Shown here: one piece after another, positions 53,273 to 61,900 of the stretch | Numbering within the stretch: the stretch's first letter is position 1 | Layout of the letters: every line of letters starts with the position of its first letter | Assembly: GCA_964615305.1 (NCBI GenBank) | Contig: CAZTNA010000013.1 | Span: 22,797-86,796, forward strand | Length of the DNA stretch: 64,000 nucleotides | Direction: 5' to 3' | DNA from: Bog-950 sp964615305 | Lineage (GTDB): Bacteria > Bacteroidota > Bacteroidia > Chitinophagales > LD1 | Position numbers and translations under genes: made by a program | Notes under the pieces: model-generated | Seen by the model: the letters and a program-made list of their open reading frames with translations, nothing else | What the model was told of the DNA's origin: nothing | Databases searched by the model: none

Positions 53273-54829
53273 TTATCTTCTTCCGAAAATACCGAAGGGT
53301 ACCCCTATTTTTAAACCTATATCCAGACGATCGAACCAACGCTGTTTGGTAGTAGCACCTTCTGTGGTTGTTATAGATGATTTTCGAACATCCACTTGCT
53401 CGAAGAATAACGTAAAGTTGGTAATGCTGCGCTCCGAGTCTTTTATAGAAGGTATTGCAAAAACTAAACCTTGCCCCAGAGTCCAGAACCCTTTCATAGG
53501 GCCACCGCTAATGTTAGTGTTAAAGTCGCAATACAGGTTAACACCGAAAATTTTCATTGGATCTACATACCAAATAAAATTAGTGTTCCAGTTAAGTACC
53601 CAATACTGTTTAAAGTCTGCTGCTTCGTATGCTTCTGTGGTAATGGTGTTATACGTTACAGTTGAATCATCAATTTGCTCCTCTTCATAAGTAGTATAAC
53701 TATTACTTGAAGAATACATAGTGTTGTTGCTTTTACCCAGCCAAAGTTTTGTACATAAAAAGAAGCGGGTAAGCCAACTATTCGGCATGCCATCATGCAT
53801 AAGATTGAGTGATGGACCAAAATTGTAGGTCATGAATTGCACGTTGTCAACATAAGCTAGAGTAGTTGAATCACCGGCATTGTAACGGGCGTAATTATGC
53901 CAGGCCCAATCGCCACCAAGCGAAAACCAAAAATATGTTTTGTGCTTATACGGAAAATTGTAGATAATGTCATCTATGTTTTGTGTAAGTTCGCTACGCA
54001 AATCTGTTTCCACATATTCTTCCTCAGCAAGTTGAATATTAAGTTTTCGTTTTTCGGCTTTGATGTCACGCGCCAGGTCTGCATCGCGCGGTATATTAGC
54101 GCGAGTCATATTTTTTTCATATGCTACATCTAAACTGTCCATCTGTTTTTTGATTTTGCGTTGTAAGTAACCTGAAAGCGCAACGGCATCATTAATCCGG
54201 TTTTGTTCATCGGCAATATTGCTTTTAAGCCGGTTGAAACAATCGGCATTTTCCAGACGGTACTTCCCTTGAAACACAAATGTAAGTGCTGGCTTAATGC
54301 GTAAATCGCTGTTTACTGTTTTTCCAGCAGATGAAAACAAAGTAGATATATTGTTGGCCGTGCCGGCAGTCATTTCTACTGAAGCCGCCAGCCTAAAAGG
54401 CATTTCAGGAAACTTCTTTCTTTCCACTTCCATCATTTCGCAGTTTGCCTTATTGTATATGGTTTTGTAATTGGGTTCAGTTCTGCCTAGCCAATATGAA
54501 AGGCCAAGGCGAAGCGTGGGTTCCAGTATATCAAGTGAACAGTTGTTGTTAAACAGATCGGTGTTATCGTTACCAGTGGCTATGTGCGAAATGTCTTCTT
54601 TGGCAAACCTATCGAAACTACCCTTGTATTGTGCATTGAATTTCGGTATTTCTTCGCTTCCGTCATCGCGCAAAGAGATACCTCGCATTTTTCTTCCTAT
54701 TGAATCGTTTTGCTTTTCAATGCTTTGGTTTAAACTTTCTATAACACTGCTGAAAGTTATAGAAGTTTTTTGTGCGCTTAACACAGTAAGCGTAGCTGTA
54801 AACGTAAAGGTGAGTAGTGCTTTATGCAT
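53273..54829 (-). CDS. Uncharacterised secreted, probably outer-membrane protein
   Basis: The protein has 518 residues and a signal peptide (ALLTFTFTATLTVLSAQ, cleavage near residue 19). The first half has charged helices and a coiled-coil-like region (about 195-285: DEQNRINDAVALSGYLQRKI, then AEKRKLNIQLAEEEYVETDL). The second half has alternating aromatic strands (YFWFSLGGDWAWHNYARYNA, FIWYVDPMKIFGVNLYCDF) that look like a beta-barrel, and ends RLDIGLKIGVPFGIFGRR. No family name can be given. It converges on the enoyl-CoA hydratase gene with 17 nt between stops. Confidence 0.7.
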   Translation of the reverse strand: MHKALLTFTFTATLTVLSAQKTSITFSSVIESLNQSIEKQNDSIGRKMRGISLRDDGSEEIPKFNAQYKGSFDRFAKEDISHIATGNDNTDLFNNNCSLDILEPTLRLGLSYWLGRTEPNYKTIYNKANCEMMEVERKKFPEMPFRLAASVEMTAGTANNISTLFSSAGKTVNSDLRIKPALTFVFQGKYRLENADCFNRLKSNIADEQNRINDAVALSGYLQRKIKKQMDSLDVAYEKNMTRANIPRDADLARDIKAEKRKLNIQLAEEEYVETDLRSELTQNIDDIIYNFPYKHKTYFWFSLGGDWAWHNYARYNAGDSTTLAYVDNVQFMTYNFGPSLNLMHDGMPNSWLTRFFLCTKLWLGKSNNTMYSSSNSYTTYEEEQIDDSTVTYNTITTEAYEAADFKQYWVLNWNTNFIWYVDPMKIFGVNLYCDFNTNISGGPMKGFWTLGQGLVFAIPSIKDSERSITNFTLFFEQVDVRKSSITTTEGATTKQRWFDRLDIGLKIGVPFGIFGRR

Positions 54830-54919
54830 ATACTTTTATTTTAGAAATAAATATATAGCTTGATTTCAACAATTTAGTATTTGTACAAAATTGGGGAGAT
54901 GAGGACACCAAGTGTTTTA

Positions 54920-54927
54920 TAATTTTG
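54920..54927 (+). promoter_or_regulatory. Putative -7 element before the 54954 gene
   Basis: TAATTTTG matches TAnnTTTG exactly, 26 nt before the start codon. No TTTG lies at the preferred distance; TTGG at 54891-54894 is 25 nt upstream. Confidence 0.45.
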
Positions 54928-54953
54928 TTGTCATAAACCAAAAAATAATAAAC

Positions 54954-55475
54954 ATGAAAAAGACATTTCTAGCAGTTGCGGTAATGTGCGCTTTGTCGCT
55001 CTCCGCACAAACAAACAGTAATAACACTACTACGTCACCTGCAGTTGGCAGCACTACTGCAAAACCACTAGGTAATAGCCAAAGCAATGCTACTCGAAAA
55101 GATGTAGAAACCAGAAGCACCGCTACACCTTCTAAGAGCGGCCCTACAGGCAAACCTGTTTCAAATGCTACACGACCAACATCTGGTCGGAAAACAGTGG
55201 GAAAGAATTCGTCAGGTAAAAGTGTTTCTACTTCTAGTGGCAAACCCACAGGTGCATCTTCTACATCAAGTTCTAACACTGCAACCACTTCCGGAAACAA
55301 ACCTAAACCATCATCAAGCGTTACTTCATCATCATCGGGAGTAAGCAGTGCTACGCCAAGTAAGAGTAATAGTGGCAATGGTAAACCAAACGCAAATGCT
55401 ACCAAAGGTAATACCGGTACTAAACCAAACAACAATACTCGACCGTCTAACGACACCAAAAACAATACCCACTAG
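54954..55475 (+). CDS. Secreted Ser/Thr/Asn-rich low-complexity protein
   Basis: The protein has 173 residues from the ATG at 54954; an upstream non-ATG start is excluded by the signal peptide MKKTFLAVAVMCALSLSAQ. The rest is almost only Ser, Thr, Asn, Gly, Pro, Lys and Ala, with repeats of the sort SGKPTGAS, SNATRP and GNTGTKPN. No hydrophobic core is present, so it is probably disordered. The density of Ser/Thr, including some D-S/T-A-like contexts, would suit heavy O-glycosylation, which is an inference. A strong terminator follows. A long open frame on the opposite strand is a by-product of the composition. Confidence 0.75.
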   Translation: MKKTFLAVAVMCALSLSAQTNSNNTTTSPAVGSTTAKPLGNSQSNATRKDVETRSTATPSKSGPTGKPVSNATRPTSGRKTVGKNSSGKSVSTSSGKPTGASSTSSSNTATTSGNKPKPSSSVTSSSSGVSSATPSKSNSGNGKPNANATKGNTGTKPNNNTRPSNDTKNNTH

Positions 55476-55507
55476 TACGAAGAGTAGAGAATAACCTAGA
55501 AGAAAAG

Positions 55508-55541
55508 TAATGCCGGGTGAAAACATCCGGCATTACTTTTT
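55508..55541 (+). terminator. Rho-independent terminator
   Basis: TAATGCCGGGTG (55508-55519) pairs with CATCCGGCATTA (55524-55535), 12 bp with one G-U pair and an AAAA loop, followed by CTTTTTG. It lies 32 nt past the Ser/Thr/Asn-rich gene. The converging GNAT gene ends 25 nt away, so it may serve both. Confidence 0.85.
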
Positions 55542-55559
55542 GAATAATGTGGGAACAAG

Positions 55560-56090
55560 TTATACTCTTTCGAATTCACTTGGGTAGCGTACCGTACCCG
55601 AAATGTTTTTTAAAGCGTCTTTTTCTAACTCAATTGCCATAAAACATTCTGTAGGAACTTCAAATGGTGCTTTGATGCCCCAATTAGCGGCAGGTTGAAA
55701 TCCGAACTTTGGATAATAATGTTCGTGACCCAAAACTATAACTGAACCGTAGCCTAACACTTTTGCCACTTTTAAACCATGTTTAATGAGTTGCGCGCCT
55801 ATTCCTTGCTTTTGAAGCTCAGGTATAACTGCCATGGGGGCAAGTGCTAAACTGTAATGTGTTGTGCCGTTATTGTTCTGTACCACTATTCTGGTAAACA
55901 ATATATGCCCTATTACCTTATTGTTTTGTGATGCCACAATTGAAAGTTCTGGAACAAAAGTTTCTGAATTGTTTCTGAGAGCAGCCACCAATTTTGCTTC
56001 GTTCTCTTGCCCAAATGCTAAGCAGTTGAGTTCGAAAACGTCTTTGTGATCAAAGTGCTGTTCTTGCCGTAAGAGTAATTGAGCTACCAA
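55560..56090 (-). CDS. GNAT family N-acetyltransferase
   Basis: The protein has 176 residues. The GNAT core is clear: LSIVASQNNKVIGHILFTRI (beta2-beta4), LALAPMAVIPELQKQGIGAQ with the acetyl-CoA pyrophosphate loop QKQGIG, then GYGSVIVLGHEHYYPKFGFQ. The HEHYYPKFGF ending is typical of the YhbS-like subgroup. The acceptor is unknown. It is monocistronic, in the same direction as the SpeA-like gene upstream (75 nt away). Confidence 0.88.
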   Translation of the reverse strand: MVAQLLLRQEQHFDHKDVFELNCLAFGQENEAKLVAALRNNSETFVPELSIVASQNNKVIGHILFTRIVVQNNNGTTHYSLALAPMAVIPELQKQGIGAQLIKHGLKVAKVLGYGSVIVLGHEHYYPKFGFQPAANWGIKAPFEVPTECFMAIELEKDALKNISGTVRYPSEFERV

Positions 56091-56165
56091 GCTGATTAGA
56101 TTTTATTGTATATGTAGAGTGAATAATGTTGGGGTAGTAACCAAAGTAGAAGGTTAGATTGGTAA

Positions 56166-57560
56166 CTAATATCCAAGTATTTTCATCATGCTTTCAGCGG
56201 TTTGCTCTTCAGCAAATACACGATATGTAAACTCATTTTTGCGCTTTTCATCTACTAGAATATGAGGGGGCGATGGAAGCAAACAATGCTTTATGCCGCC
56301 ATAACCACTGAGTGTATCTTGGTAAGCTCCAGTATTAAAAAAGCCAATAAATAGTTTTTCTCCTTGTTTAATTTTAGGCAAATATACTTGGTTGATATGT
56401 GCATCACTGTTGTAATAATCACCCACATCGCAGGTTATGCCACCCAGATTCACATGTTTATACTCATCGTCCCATTTATTTACTGGCAGCATAATAAATC
56501 GCTGGCTTAAGCCCCAAATATCAGGTAAACTGTTCATTAGAGAGCCATCAAGCATATACCATGTTTCGCGGTCGTTTTGATTTTTTACTCCCAGCACACT
56601 AAATATTACACAACCGCTTTCTCCAACCGTATAGCTGCCAAACTCTGTAAAAATATCGGGTTCATCAACGCCATCATTGTTACACGTAATTTTTATCTGG
56701 CTTACAATCTCGTTGATCATATATTCATAATCAAAATCAGCAGCCAGCGAATGTTTAATAGGCATACCACCACCCAGGTTAATGCAAGATAGATCAGGGC
56801 AAATCTTTTTTAAGTCGCAATATACATCCAGTGCTTTATGAAATTCGGTCCAGTAGTAGTTCACGTCTTTAATGCCTGTGTCAATAAAGAAGTGAAGCAT
56901 TTTTAATTTAAAGTGGGGATTGTCCTTTAGTTTTTGTTCATAAAACGGCACAATGTCGTTGTAACGTACACCCAAACGAGAAGTGTAAAATTCGTATTTA
57001 GGTTCCTCTTCTGCTGCTATACGAATGCCTATATTTAACGGTTCGGCTGGAGCTCCGTATTTTTCCAACTCATCTAAATTATCGAGTACCGGAATTATGT
57101 TTTTGTATCCGTTGCCGGCTGCTTCTAAAATTTTAGCTATGTAGGCATTAGGCTTAAATCCATTGCAGATAATGTAGCTTTCTTTGCGTATCTTCTTTTT
57201 TTCTTCCAACCGCTTAATTATTTCGAAATCGAAAGCAGAGGATGTTTCGATATTTACTTTGTTTTTAAGTGCTTCTTCGAGAACAAAACTGAAATGGTTG
57301 CTTTTAGTACAATAACAGTAATGGTAATCGCCTCTGTAATCGTTGTTGGCAATAGCAGAATTGAACAACCGTCTTGCTTTTTGTATTTGTTGCGAAATTT
57401 TTGGCAGGTAAGTAAGTCTTAGTGGTGTGCCATATTGTTGAATGATGTCCATCAATGGTAAATCATTCCAATACAAAAAACTTTTTTCTTCTCTAAAATC
57501 GCGTTGAGGGAAATCAAAAGTTTGGGAAATTAGGTCGCGGTATTTTTGGCGTTTGTGCAT
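56166..57560 (-). CDS. SpeA-like PLP decarboxylase (Bacteroidota arginine decarboxylase type)
   Basis: The protein has 464 residues, shorter than the ~630-residue E. coli SpeA but of the length usual in Bacteroidota. The alanine-racemase fold is seen: YHYCYCTKSNHFSFVLEEAL with the PLP Lys (about residue 81), VNIETSSAFDFEIIKRL, LGVRYNDIVPFYEQKL, HFFIDTGIKD, INLGGGMPIKHS (phosphate loop), EFGSYTVGESG and the C-terminal TCDVGDYYNSDAHI with its active-site Cys/Asp. These proteins are annotated as arginine decarboxylases in polyamine synthesis. Substrate choice between arginine and related amino acids is not proven. Confidence 0.85.
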   Translation of the reverse strand: MHKRQKYRDLISQTFDFPQRDFREEKSFLYWNDLPLMDIIQQYGTPLRLTYLPKISQQIQKARRLFNSAIANNDYRGDYHYCYCTKSNHFSFVLEEALKNKVNIETSSAFDFEIIKRLEEKKKIRKESYIICNGFKPNAYIAKILEAAGNGYKNIIPVLDNLDELEKYGAPAEPLNIGIRIAAEEEPKYEFYTSRLGVRYNDIVPFYEQKLKDNPHFKLKMLHFFIDTGIKDVNYYWTEFHKALDVYCDLKKICPDLSCINLGGGMPIKHSLAADFDYEYMINEIVSQIKITCNNDGVDEPDIFTEFGSYTVGESGCVIFSVLGVKNQNDRETWYMLDGSLMNSLPDIWGLSQRFIMLPVNKWDDEYKHVNLGGITCDVGDYYNSDAHINQVYLPKIKQGEKLFIGFFNTGAYQDTLSGYGGIKHCLLPSPPHILVDEKRKNEFTYRVFAEEQTAESMMKILGY

Positions 57561-57597
57561 AGCCGCGAAAATAATAAAGCTGATGTGTACAGAGCGG

Positions 57598-58638
57598 TTA
57601 CAATCTTACAAACTCAAACCCAGGATATCCATGTGAACCTAGTGTGTTGTCAAACTGAAAAAAACGTAGTTTGTAATATTCGCTTTCATCGGTCTTTACA
57701 AAATAAGTGTAATGCGGATTCATGCTATACAAACCATTAGCTGCCTGGCTGGTTAAGCTTTTCCATTGGTATCCAATGGCGTCTCTGCGCGTAAGCAAAC
57801 GGCTAGTTTCAAAATTGCTGATAGTAATAGTATTGAACGGCAAAGTAGAGTCCATATATGCTTGTACCTTATATGGATTATGCAATACTCCGGTTACTTC
57901 ATAAGGCAAAAATGGATCGTAGAAAAGTATTGTATAGCGTGTAAAACAAAAGTCCCACGTAGTTTTTTCGGGTTCAAGTTCAACTGTATTGGCTAAACTT
58001 AAACTTAAATACTTGTAATTGCGTGTATCGTCTTTTTCAATGAGAACAGTTTGATAAGTAGTGTCGTTTATACCGCAATATGAAACAGAATAAGAGTCAC
58101 CTATATAGTTGTTGAATTTCAATTTTACAAAACCATCCATGGTTCCATCTGCTTTTCTTCCTAAGCTGATTATGTACACTTTTTCATCAGTAGATGGTGC
58201 TGTGGTTAAAGTATCCCACCATGTGCCGAAGGCAGATGAGTCAGGGTTAAACTCTCCTAAATCAAACTTGAAAGATTTGCCTACTGTGTCGGCAATTGTT
58301 ACTTGCTGCAATTCGGTTTTATCTGTCTTTACTAAGCTCATGAACCTAGCTGTGTTTAGCCAAACATTAAACCGGTTGATATTACACTCAAACATTAAAT
58401 CGAAAGCAAAACGTGAGTTCTGTGACACTACTGAATTTGTTTTCAAAGAATAGAAATACTGATTAGCATACTCAGGCCCCATTTCTATGACAGTAGTTTG
58501 GCCAATTCCATTAGGGTCAGGTGGTGCTATTGGCTTTTCTTTAAAGCAGGAGTTTAACGACAATATGCAAAACATCAACACAAGCAAAGAGAAATTGCCC
58601 AATAACCGGTGCTTGTTTTTTCTAACCCGTGTTGTCAT
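57598..58638 (-). CDS. HmuY-like surface lipoprotein
   Basis: The protein has 346 residues with a lipobox ending at Cys31 (CILSLNSCFKEK). The ending SEYYKLRFFQF then GSHGYPGFEFVRL, together with TTWDFCFTRYT, matches the HmuY family pattern. HmuY of Porphyromonas binds haem through two His; conservation of those ligands was not established here. It starts 4 nt inside the end of the TonB-dependent receptor gene, the usual HmuR/HmuY-like pairing. The likely role is capture of haem or another ligand at the surface for the receptor. Confidence 0.8.
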   Translation of the reverse strand: MTTRVRKNKHRLLGNFSLLVLMFCILSLNSCFKEKPIAPPDPNGIGQTTVIEMGPEYANQYFYSLKTNSVVSQNSRFAFDLMFECNINRFNVWLNTARFMSLVKTDKTELQQVTIADTVGKSFKFDLGEFNPDSSAFGTWWDTLTTAPSTDEKVYIISLGRKADGTMDGFVKLKFNNYIGDSYSVSYCGINDTTYQTVLIEKDDTRNYKYLSLSLANTVELEPEKTTWDFCFTRYTILFYDPFLPYEVTGVLHNPYKVQAYMDSTLPFNTITISNFETSRLLTRRDAIGYQWKSLTSQAANGLYSMNPHYTYFVKTDESEYYKLRFFQFDNTLGSHGYPGFEFVRL

Positions 58639-60947
58639 TTACCTAATTGAAATATCAGTGAAGTAAAGAAAGTTCTTCCCCAACCTATGTTCATGGAATT
58701 TCCACTGAAATTGTGCCCAACGCCACTTAGGTTACCTGCAGTAATATTGGTTACCCCCACCAAATTTTTTCCTCCTACAGTTAGTTGAATTCTGTTTTTC
58801 CAGAAACTGCGGCTAACAGAGATATCTAACATGTGAAATGGTGAGCGGCTGCCTGTTTGGTAGCTGCTGTTAACACTAAACACGGGCTTAGCGCCATTGT
58901 ATTTATAAAAGACATGAAATATCAGTAGTGCTTTTGGTACTGTGTATGATGCATTGGCTGTAAAGTCGGCACAAAACATTTTTGCCAATACTATGCTGCT
59001 GGTTCGGCTTAGCTGATATTGAGTAAGTTGCGTTCCTGCTGAAATACTTAAACTCTTCCATTGGTAGCCGAGCGAAAACTCGCCACCGTAGGTAATGTAT
59101 TTTTTTAAATTAAAATACTCGAATGTGTCAGGTATTGTTCCACTGCCCTGTATTATTCGCCAATCTATCTTATTGCTGATGTTGTTGTAGAACCCTGAAG
59201 CACTGAGCAAAATGTTGTGTTCGTTTTTAACGGGTAAAGTTGAATTTACAGAAGCATTTACACTATGCCCGTCTTCGGGTTTCAGATTTGGATTGCCTTT
59301 TAATGAATGGTTACTATCAAAGAAAGTTAAATACATTTCTTTGAGCGATGGTCCCCGGTAGCCTCTTCCGTATGAAGCCCGAACAACTACTTTTTCCTTA
59401 TAGCTGTATTTTAGGTTTAAGGAAGGAATAAGAGGCACTCTGAATCTTGTGTTATAACTAAACCGCACCGCTGGTTGAATATCTAACCCTTCAACCGGTG
59501 AAATTTTTATACTGCCAAAAGCAGCATAGTCACCGCTTTTCTGCGAACCGTTTACTATTCGGTTTTGTTTAGTAAACTCGTTATTGATATCTACCCCAAA
59601 CTGGAAGTACAACTTGTATTTCCAGGCCGGTAATCCGTAAGTGGCTCTAAAGACTACCTGATGATAGGTAGTGGTGTCGTGGTCGGCAAGGTTGGTGCTG
59701 CGCTGCTGTTCAAGCGTAGTCAAGTTCTTTAAGTAACGCTCTGCAAAGCGGAAAAAACCGGTGTATGCCAGCATTGCATCTAACTGACTTGACTCTTTTA
59801 CCCGGTACATAGCAGAAACAGATGCTCTGGGACGGTACGTAAGATAGTGGTAGTCATCACCGATGTAAACCCAACTTGTATCAGTAGGGGAGTATTCGAG
59901 CGTTTGTTTTGGTGCACTTCGGTTTAAAAGCATTTCGCGGAAAAAAGAGCCTGCCACAGAAAAGCGAAACCTATTGCCGGTGAAAATATATTTGGCATCG
60001 GCAAAGTATTGTTCCTTGGGTTTCCATTCTTGAAAACGCGGGATAGAGTCAAATGTGGTATAGCCATCGAAAAAATTTCTTCCACCACTCAGGTAAAATT
60101 GATTTTTTTTAAAGGTAAAACCCGTGTTTAGTTCTATATTGTATTGCCCTACAGTTTCGTAATAGCCCTTCAGATTCAAGTTCATTTTTTCTTGCTGCCA
60201 TGCTTTAGTGATAATGTTTACCACACCTCCCATAGCATCGGTACCGTATAAAACCGATAGAGGGCCTTCTACCACTTCAATTCTTTCAATGTTATTGATA
60301 TTTATTTGGCTGAGGTCTAATTTGCCATCTAAACGACCCACTAATGGCACTCCATCTACCATAATTTTTACCCCTTCTCCCGATATGCCGTTTATTCCCA
60401 TGCTACTACCAAAAACCTGATCTTGTCCAAGGTCAATACTTAACTCATTTTGCAAGGCCTCGCGTAAATTGTTAGCTCCTTTAGCTTTTAACACATCGCT
60501 GGTTATCACTTTTACTTCATACACCGAGCGCGTTGATGAGTTGGCATTGGCCATACCTGTAATAACTACATCTTTTACGTTTAGCAAAGTATGTTCTATA
60601 TGGTATGTTTTTTCAGTGGCCTCATAAATAGTATCGGTAATTGTTTGAAATCCCAGATGATCTATCTGCACTAAAACAGGTTCTGTAAAAACAATTCTGG
60701 CTAGGCCGTTTACATCGGTAAGTTCTACATGCCCGGTGCCGATACCTGCCGTTACGGGCAGTGTTTTAATTATTACACCGCTAAGTGGTTTTTTATCCGA
60801 CTTTTTTACAACCCGAAAAATCAGTTGTTGTGGTTGGGCTAAAAGGTAAATAGTTGGTAAAAATAATAGCCCGGTTAGTGTTAATTTTAGAAGGGTAAGC
60901 AATCTTGCCTTTTGTTTTAAACTGAGACAACAGCCATCTATGAACAT
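58635..60947 (-). CDS. TonB-dependent receptor, HmuR-like
   Basis: The protein has 770 residues. A signal peptide (TLTGLLFLPTIYLLAQ) is followed by a carboxypeptidase-regulatory-like domain (about 40-125). The plug follows (about 130-250): EVKVITSDVLKAKGANNLRE, GISGEGVKIMVDGVPLVGRL, ERIEVVEGPLSVLYGTDAMG and GVVNIITK. A 22-strand-type barrel follows, ending RTFFTSLIFQLGK. It overlaps the HmuY-like gene by 4 nt. Haem uptake is a reasonable inference from this pairing, but other ligands are possible. A -7-like element lies only about 8 nt upstream of the ATG. Confidence 0.9.
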   Translation of the reverse strand: MFIDGCCLSLKQKARLLTLLKLTLTGLLFLPTIYLLAQPQQLIFRVVKKSDKKPLSGVIIKTLPVTAGIGTGHVELTDVNGLARIVFTEPVLVQIDHLGFQTITDTIYEATEKTYHIEHTLLNVKDVVITGMANANSSTRSVYEVKVITSDVLKAKGANNLREALQNELSIDLGQDQVFGSSMGINGISGEGVKIMVDGVPLVGRLDGKLDLSQININNIERIEVVEGPLSVLYGTDAMGGVVNIITKAWQQEKMNLNLKGYYETVGQYNIELNTGFTFKKNQFYLSGGRNFFDGYTTFDSIPRFQEWKPKEQYFADAKYIFTGNRFRFSVAGSFFREMLLNRSAPKQTLEYSPTDTSWVYIGDDYHYLTYRPRASVSAMYRVKESSQLDAMLAYTGFFRFAERYLKNLTTLEQQRSTNLADHDTTTYHQVVFRATYGLPAWKYKLYFQFGVDINNEFTKQNRIVNGSQKSGDYAAFGSIKISPVEGLDIQPAVRFSYNTRFRVPLIPSLNLKYSYKEKVVVRASYGRGYRGPSLKEMYLTFFDSNHSLKGNPNLKPEDGHSVNASVNSTLPVKNEHNILLSASGFYNNISNKIDWRIIQGSGTIPDTFEYFNLKKYITYGGEFSLGYQWKSLSISAGTQLTQYQLSRTSSIVLAKMFCADFTANASYTVPKALLIFHVFYKYNGAKPVFSVNSSYQTGSRSPFHMLDISVSRSFWKNRIQLTVGGKNLVGVTNITAGNLSGVGHNFSGNSMNIGWGRTFFTSLIFQLGK

Positions 60948-60954
60948 AAGCCGG

Positions 60955-60962
60955 CAAACTTA
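60955..60962 (-). promoter_or_regulatory. Putative -7 element at the receptor start
   Basis: On the minus strand TAAGTTTG matches TAnnTTTG exactly and ends 7 nt before the ATG at 60947. A transcript starting from it would have almost no 5' leader. The -33 element is weak (TTTT at 60983-60986). Confidence 0.4.
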
Positions 60963-61093
60963 ATTTTTGTGCAAGTAGCCGTAAAAGAGTTTTGTCATAG
61001 GATTGTCATTTGTTTGTTAAATGACTATGGTTTATAAAGCCTGCTATCACAATAAAAGCAAACCAGTTAGTGTTGGCTGGAAGCCCGCACACA

Positions 61094-61900
61094 TTATCTT
61101 GTCAACAAACCCGCGTCCACCACAAACTCAGCACCCGTCATGTATCGGGCATTGGCAGAAGCCAGGAATACAACAGCATTGGCTACATCCTCAGGTTCTA
61201 CCCAAGGTACAGGTAAAAGATTGCCCGCGGAACGTTCAGCAATTTCAAACGGAGTAGAACCTTCGATAGCCGCTAGCCCGTCTTGCATGGGTGTGTTTAC
61301 ACCGGTTGGGTGAATAGAATTTACACGAATATTGTATTGAGCCAGTTCAATAGCCCACGATTTGGTTAGCCCTACCAAACCCCATTTTGCAGCAGAGTAA
61401 TGCGACAAACGATTTGCCCCGCGCAAACCTAGTACTGATGAATTGTTGAGTATTACCCCACCCCTTTGTTTTATCATCTGCGGAATAACTCTGCGCCCCA
61501 CTAACCAAGCACCCTTTAGATTTATTCCGAGCATATTGTCCCATTCCTGCTCGCTTAACTCATGCGAAAGACCATAAGCACAAATGCCTGCGTTGTTAAA
61601 CAGAATATCAATACTGCCAAGTGCAGCTATAGTTTCGTTTACTGCTTTCGAAATGTCGTTATCGCTGCGTACATCGCCTTTGTGTGTAAGGCATTTCACA
61701 CTGAATTTTTCGCATTCGGTTTTTAGTGTGGCCAAATCGTCTTCTGAACCAAAACTGTAGTTCGGATATTCTAACTGCTTGGCAATATCGAGGGCAGCAA
61801 TGTTTACACCCTCCCTTGCCAAAGCAATACAGGTTGCCCGACCTTGTCCGTGTGCGGCTCCTGTTATAAAAGCGGTTTTACCCTTCAAATGATTGTTCAT
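61094..61900 (-). CDS. Short-chain dehydrogenase/reductase, mycofactocin-SDR-like
   Basis: The protein has 268 residues. The cofactor motif TGAAHGQGRA (about 14-23) and the AALDIAKQLEYPNY segment resemble the mycofactocin-coupled SDR subfamily. NNAGICAYGL, NSSVLGLRGANRLSHYSAAK (Ser, Tyr and Lys of the catalytic set) and NSIHPTGVNTPMQ are standard. The C-terminal YMTGAEFVVDAGLLTR closes the fold. It should interconvert an alcohol and ketone with NAD(P)(H). It is coupled to the AhpD-like gene by a 1-nt overlap (TAATG). No mycofactocin biosynthesis genes are in the window, so a tightly bound cofactor is not demonstrated. Confidence 0.85.
   Translation of the reverse strand: MNNHLKGKTAFITGAAHGQGRATCIALAREGVNIAALDIAKQLEYPNYSFGSEDDLATLKTECEKFSVKCLTHKGDVRSDNDISKAVNETIAALGSIDILFNNAGICAYGLSHELSEQEWDNMLGINLKGAWLVGRRVIPQMIKQRGGVILNNSSVLGLRGANRLSHYSAAKWGLVGLTKSWAIELAQYNIRVNSIHPTGVNTPMQDGLAAIEGSTPFEIAERSAGNLLPVPWVEPEDVANAVVFLASANARYMTGAEFVVDAGLLTR

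Noticed and set aside
54917..55465. Minus-strand 182-codon open frame rich in Leu and Val
   Set aside because: It is the complement of the low-complexity Ser/Thr/Asn gene, which has a signal peptide, promoter and terminator on the plus strand.
61094..61900. A mycofactocin cluster
   Set aside because: Only the SDR resembles that group; no precursor peptide or maturation genes are in the window.
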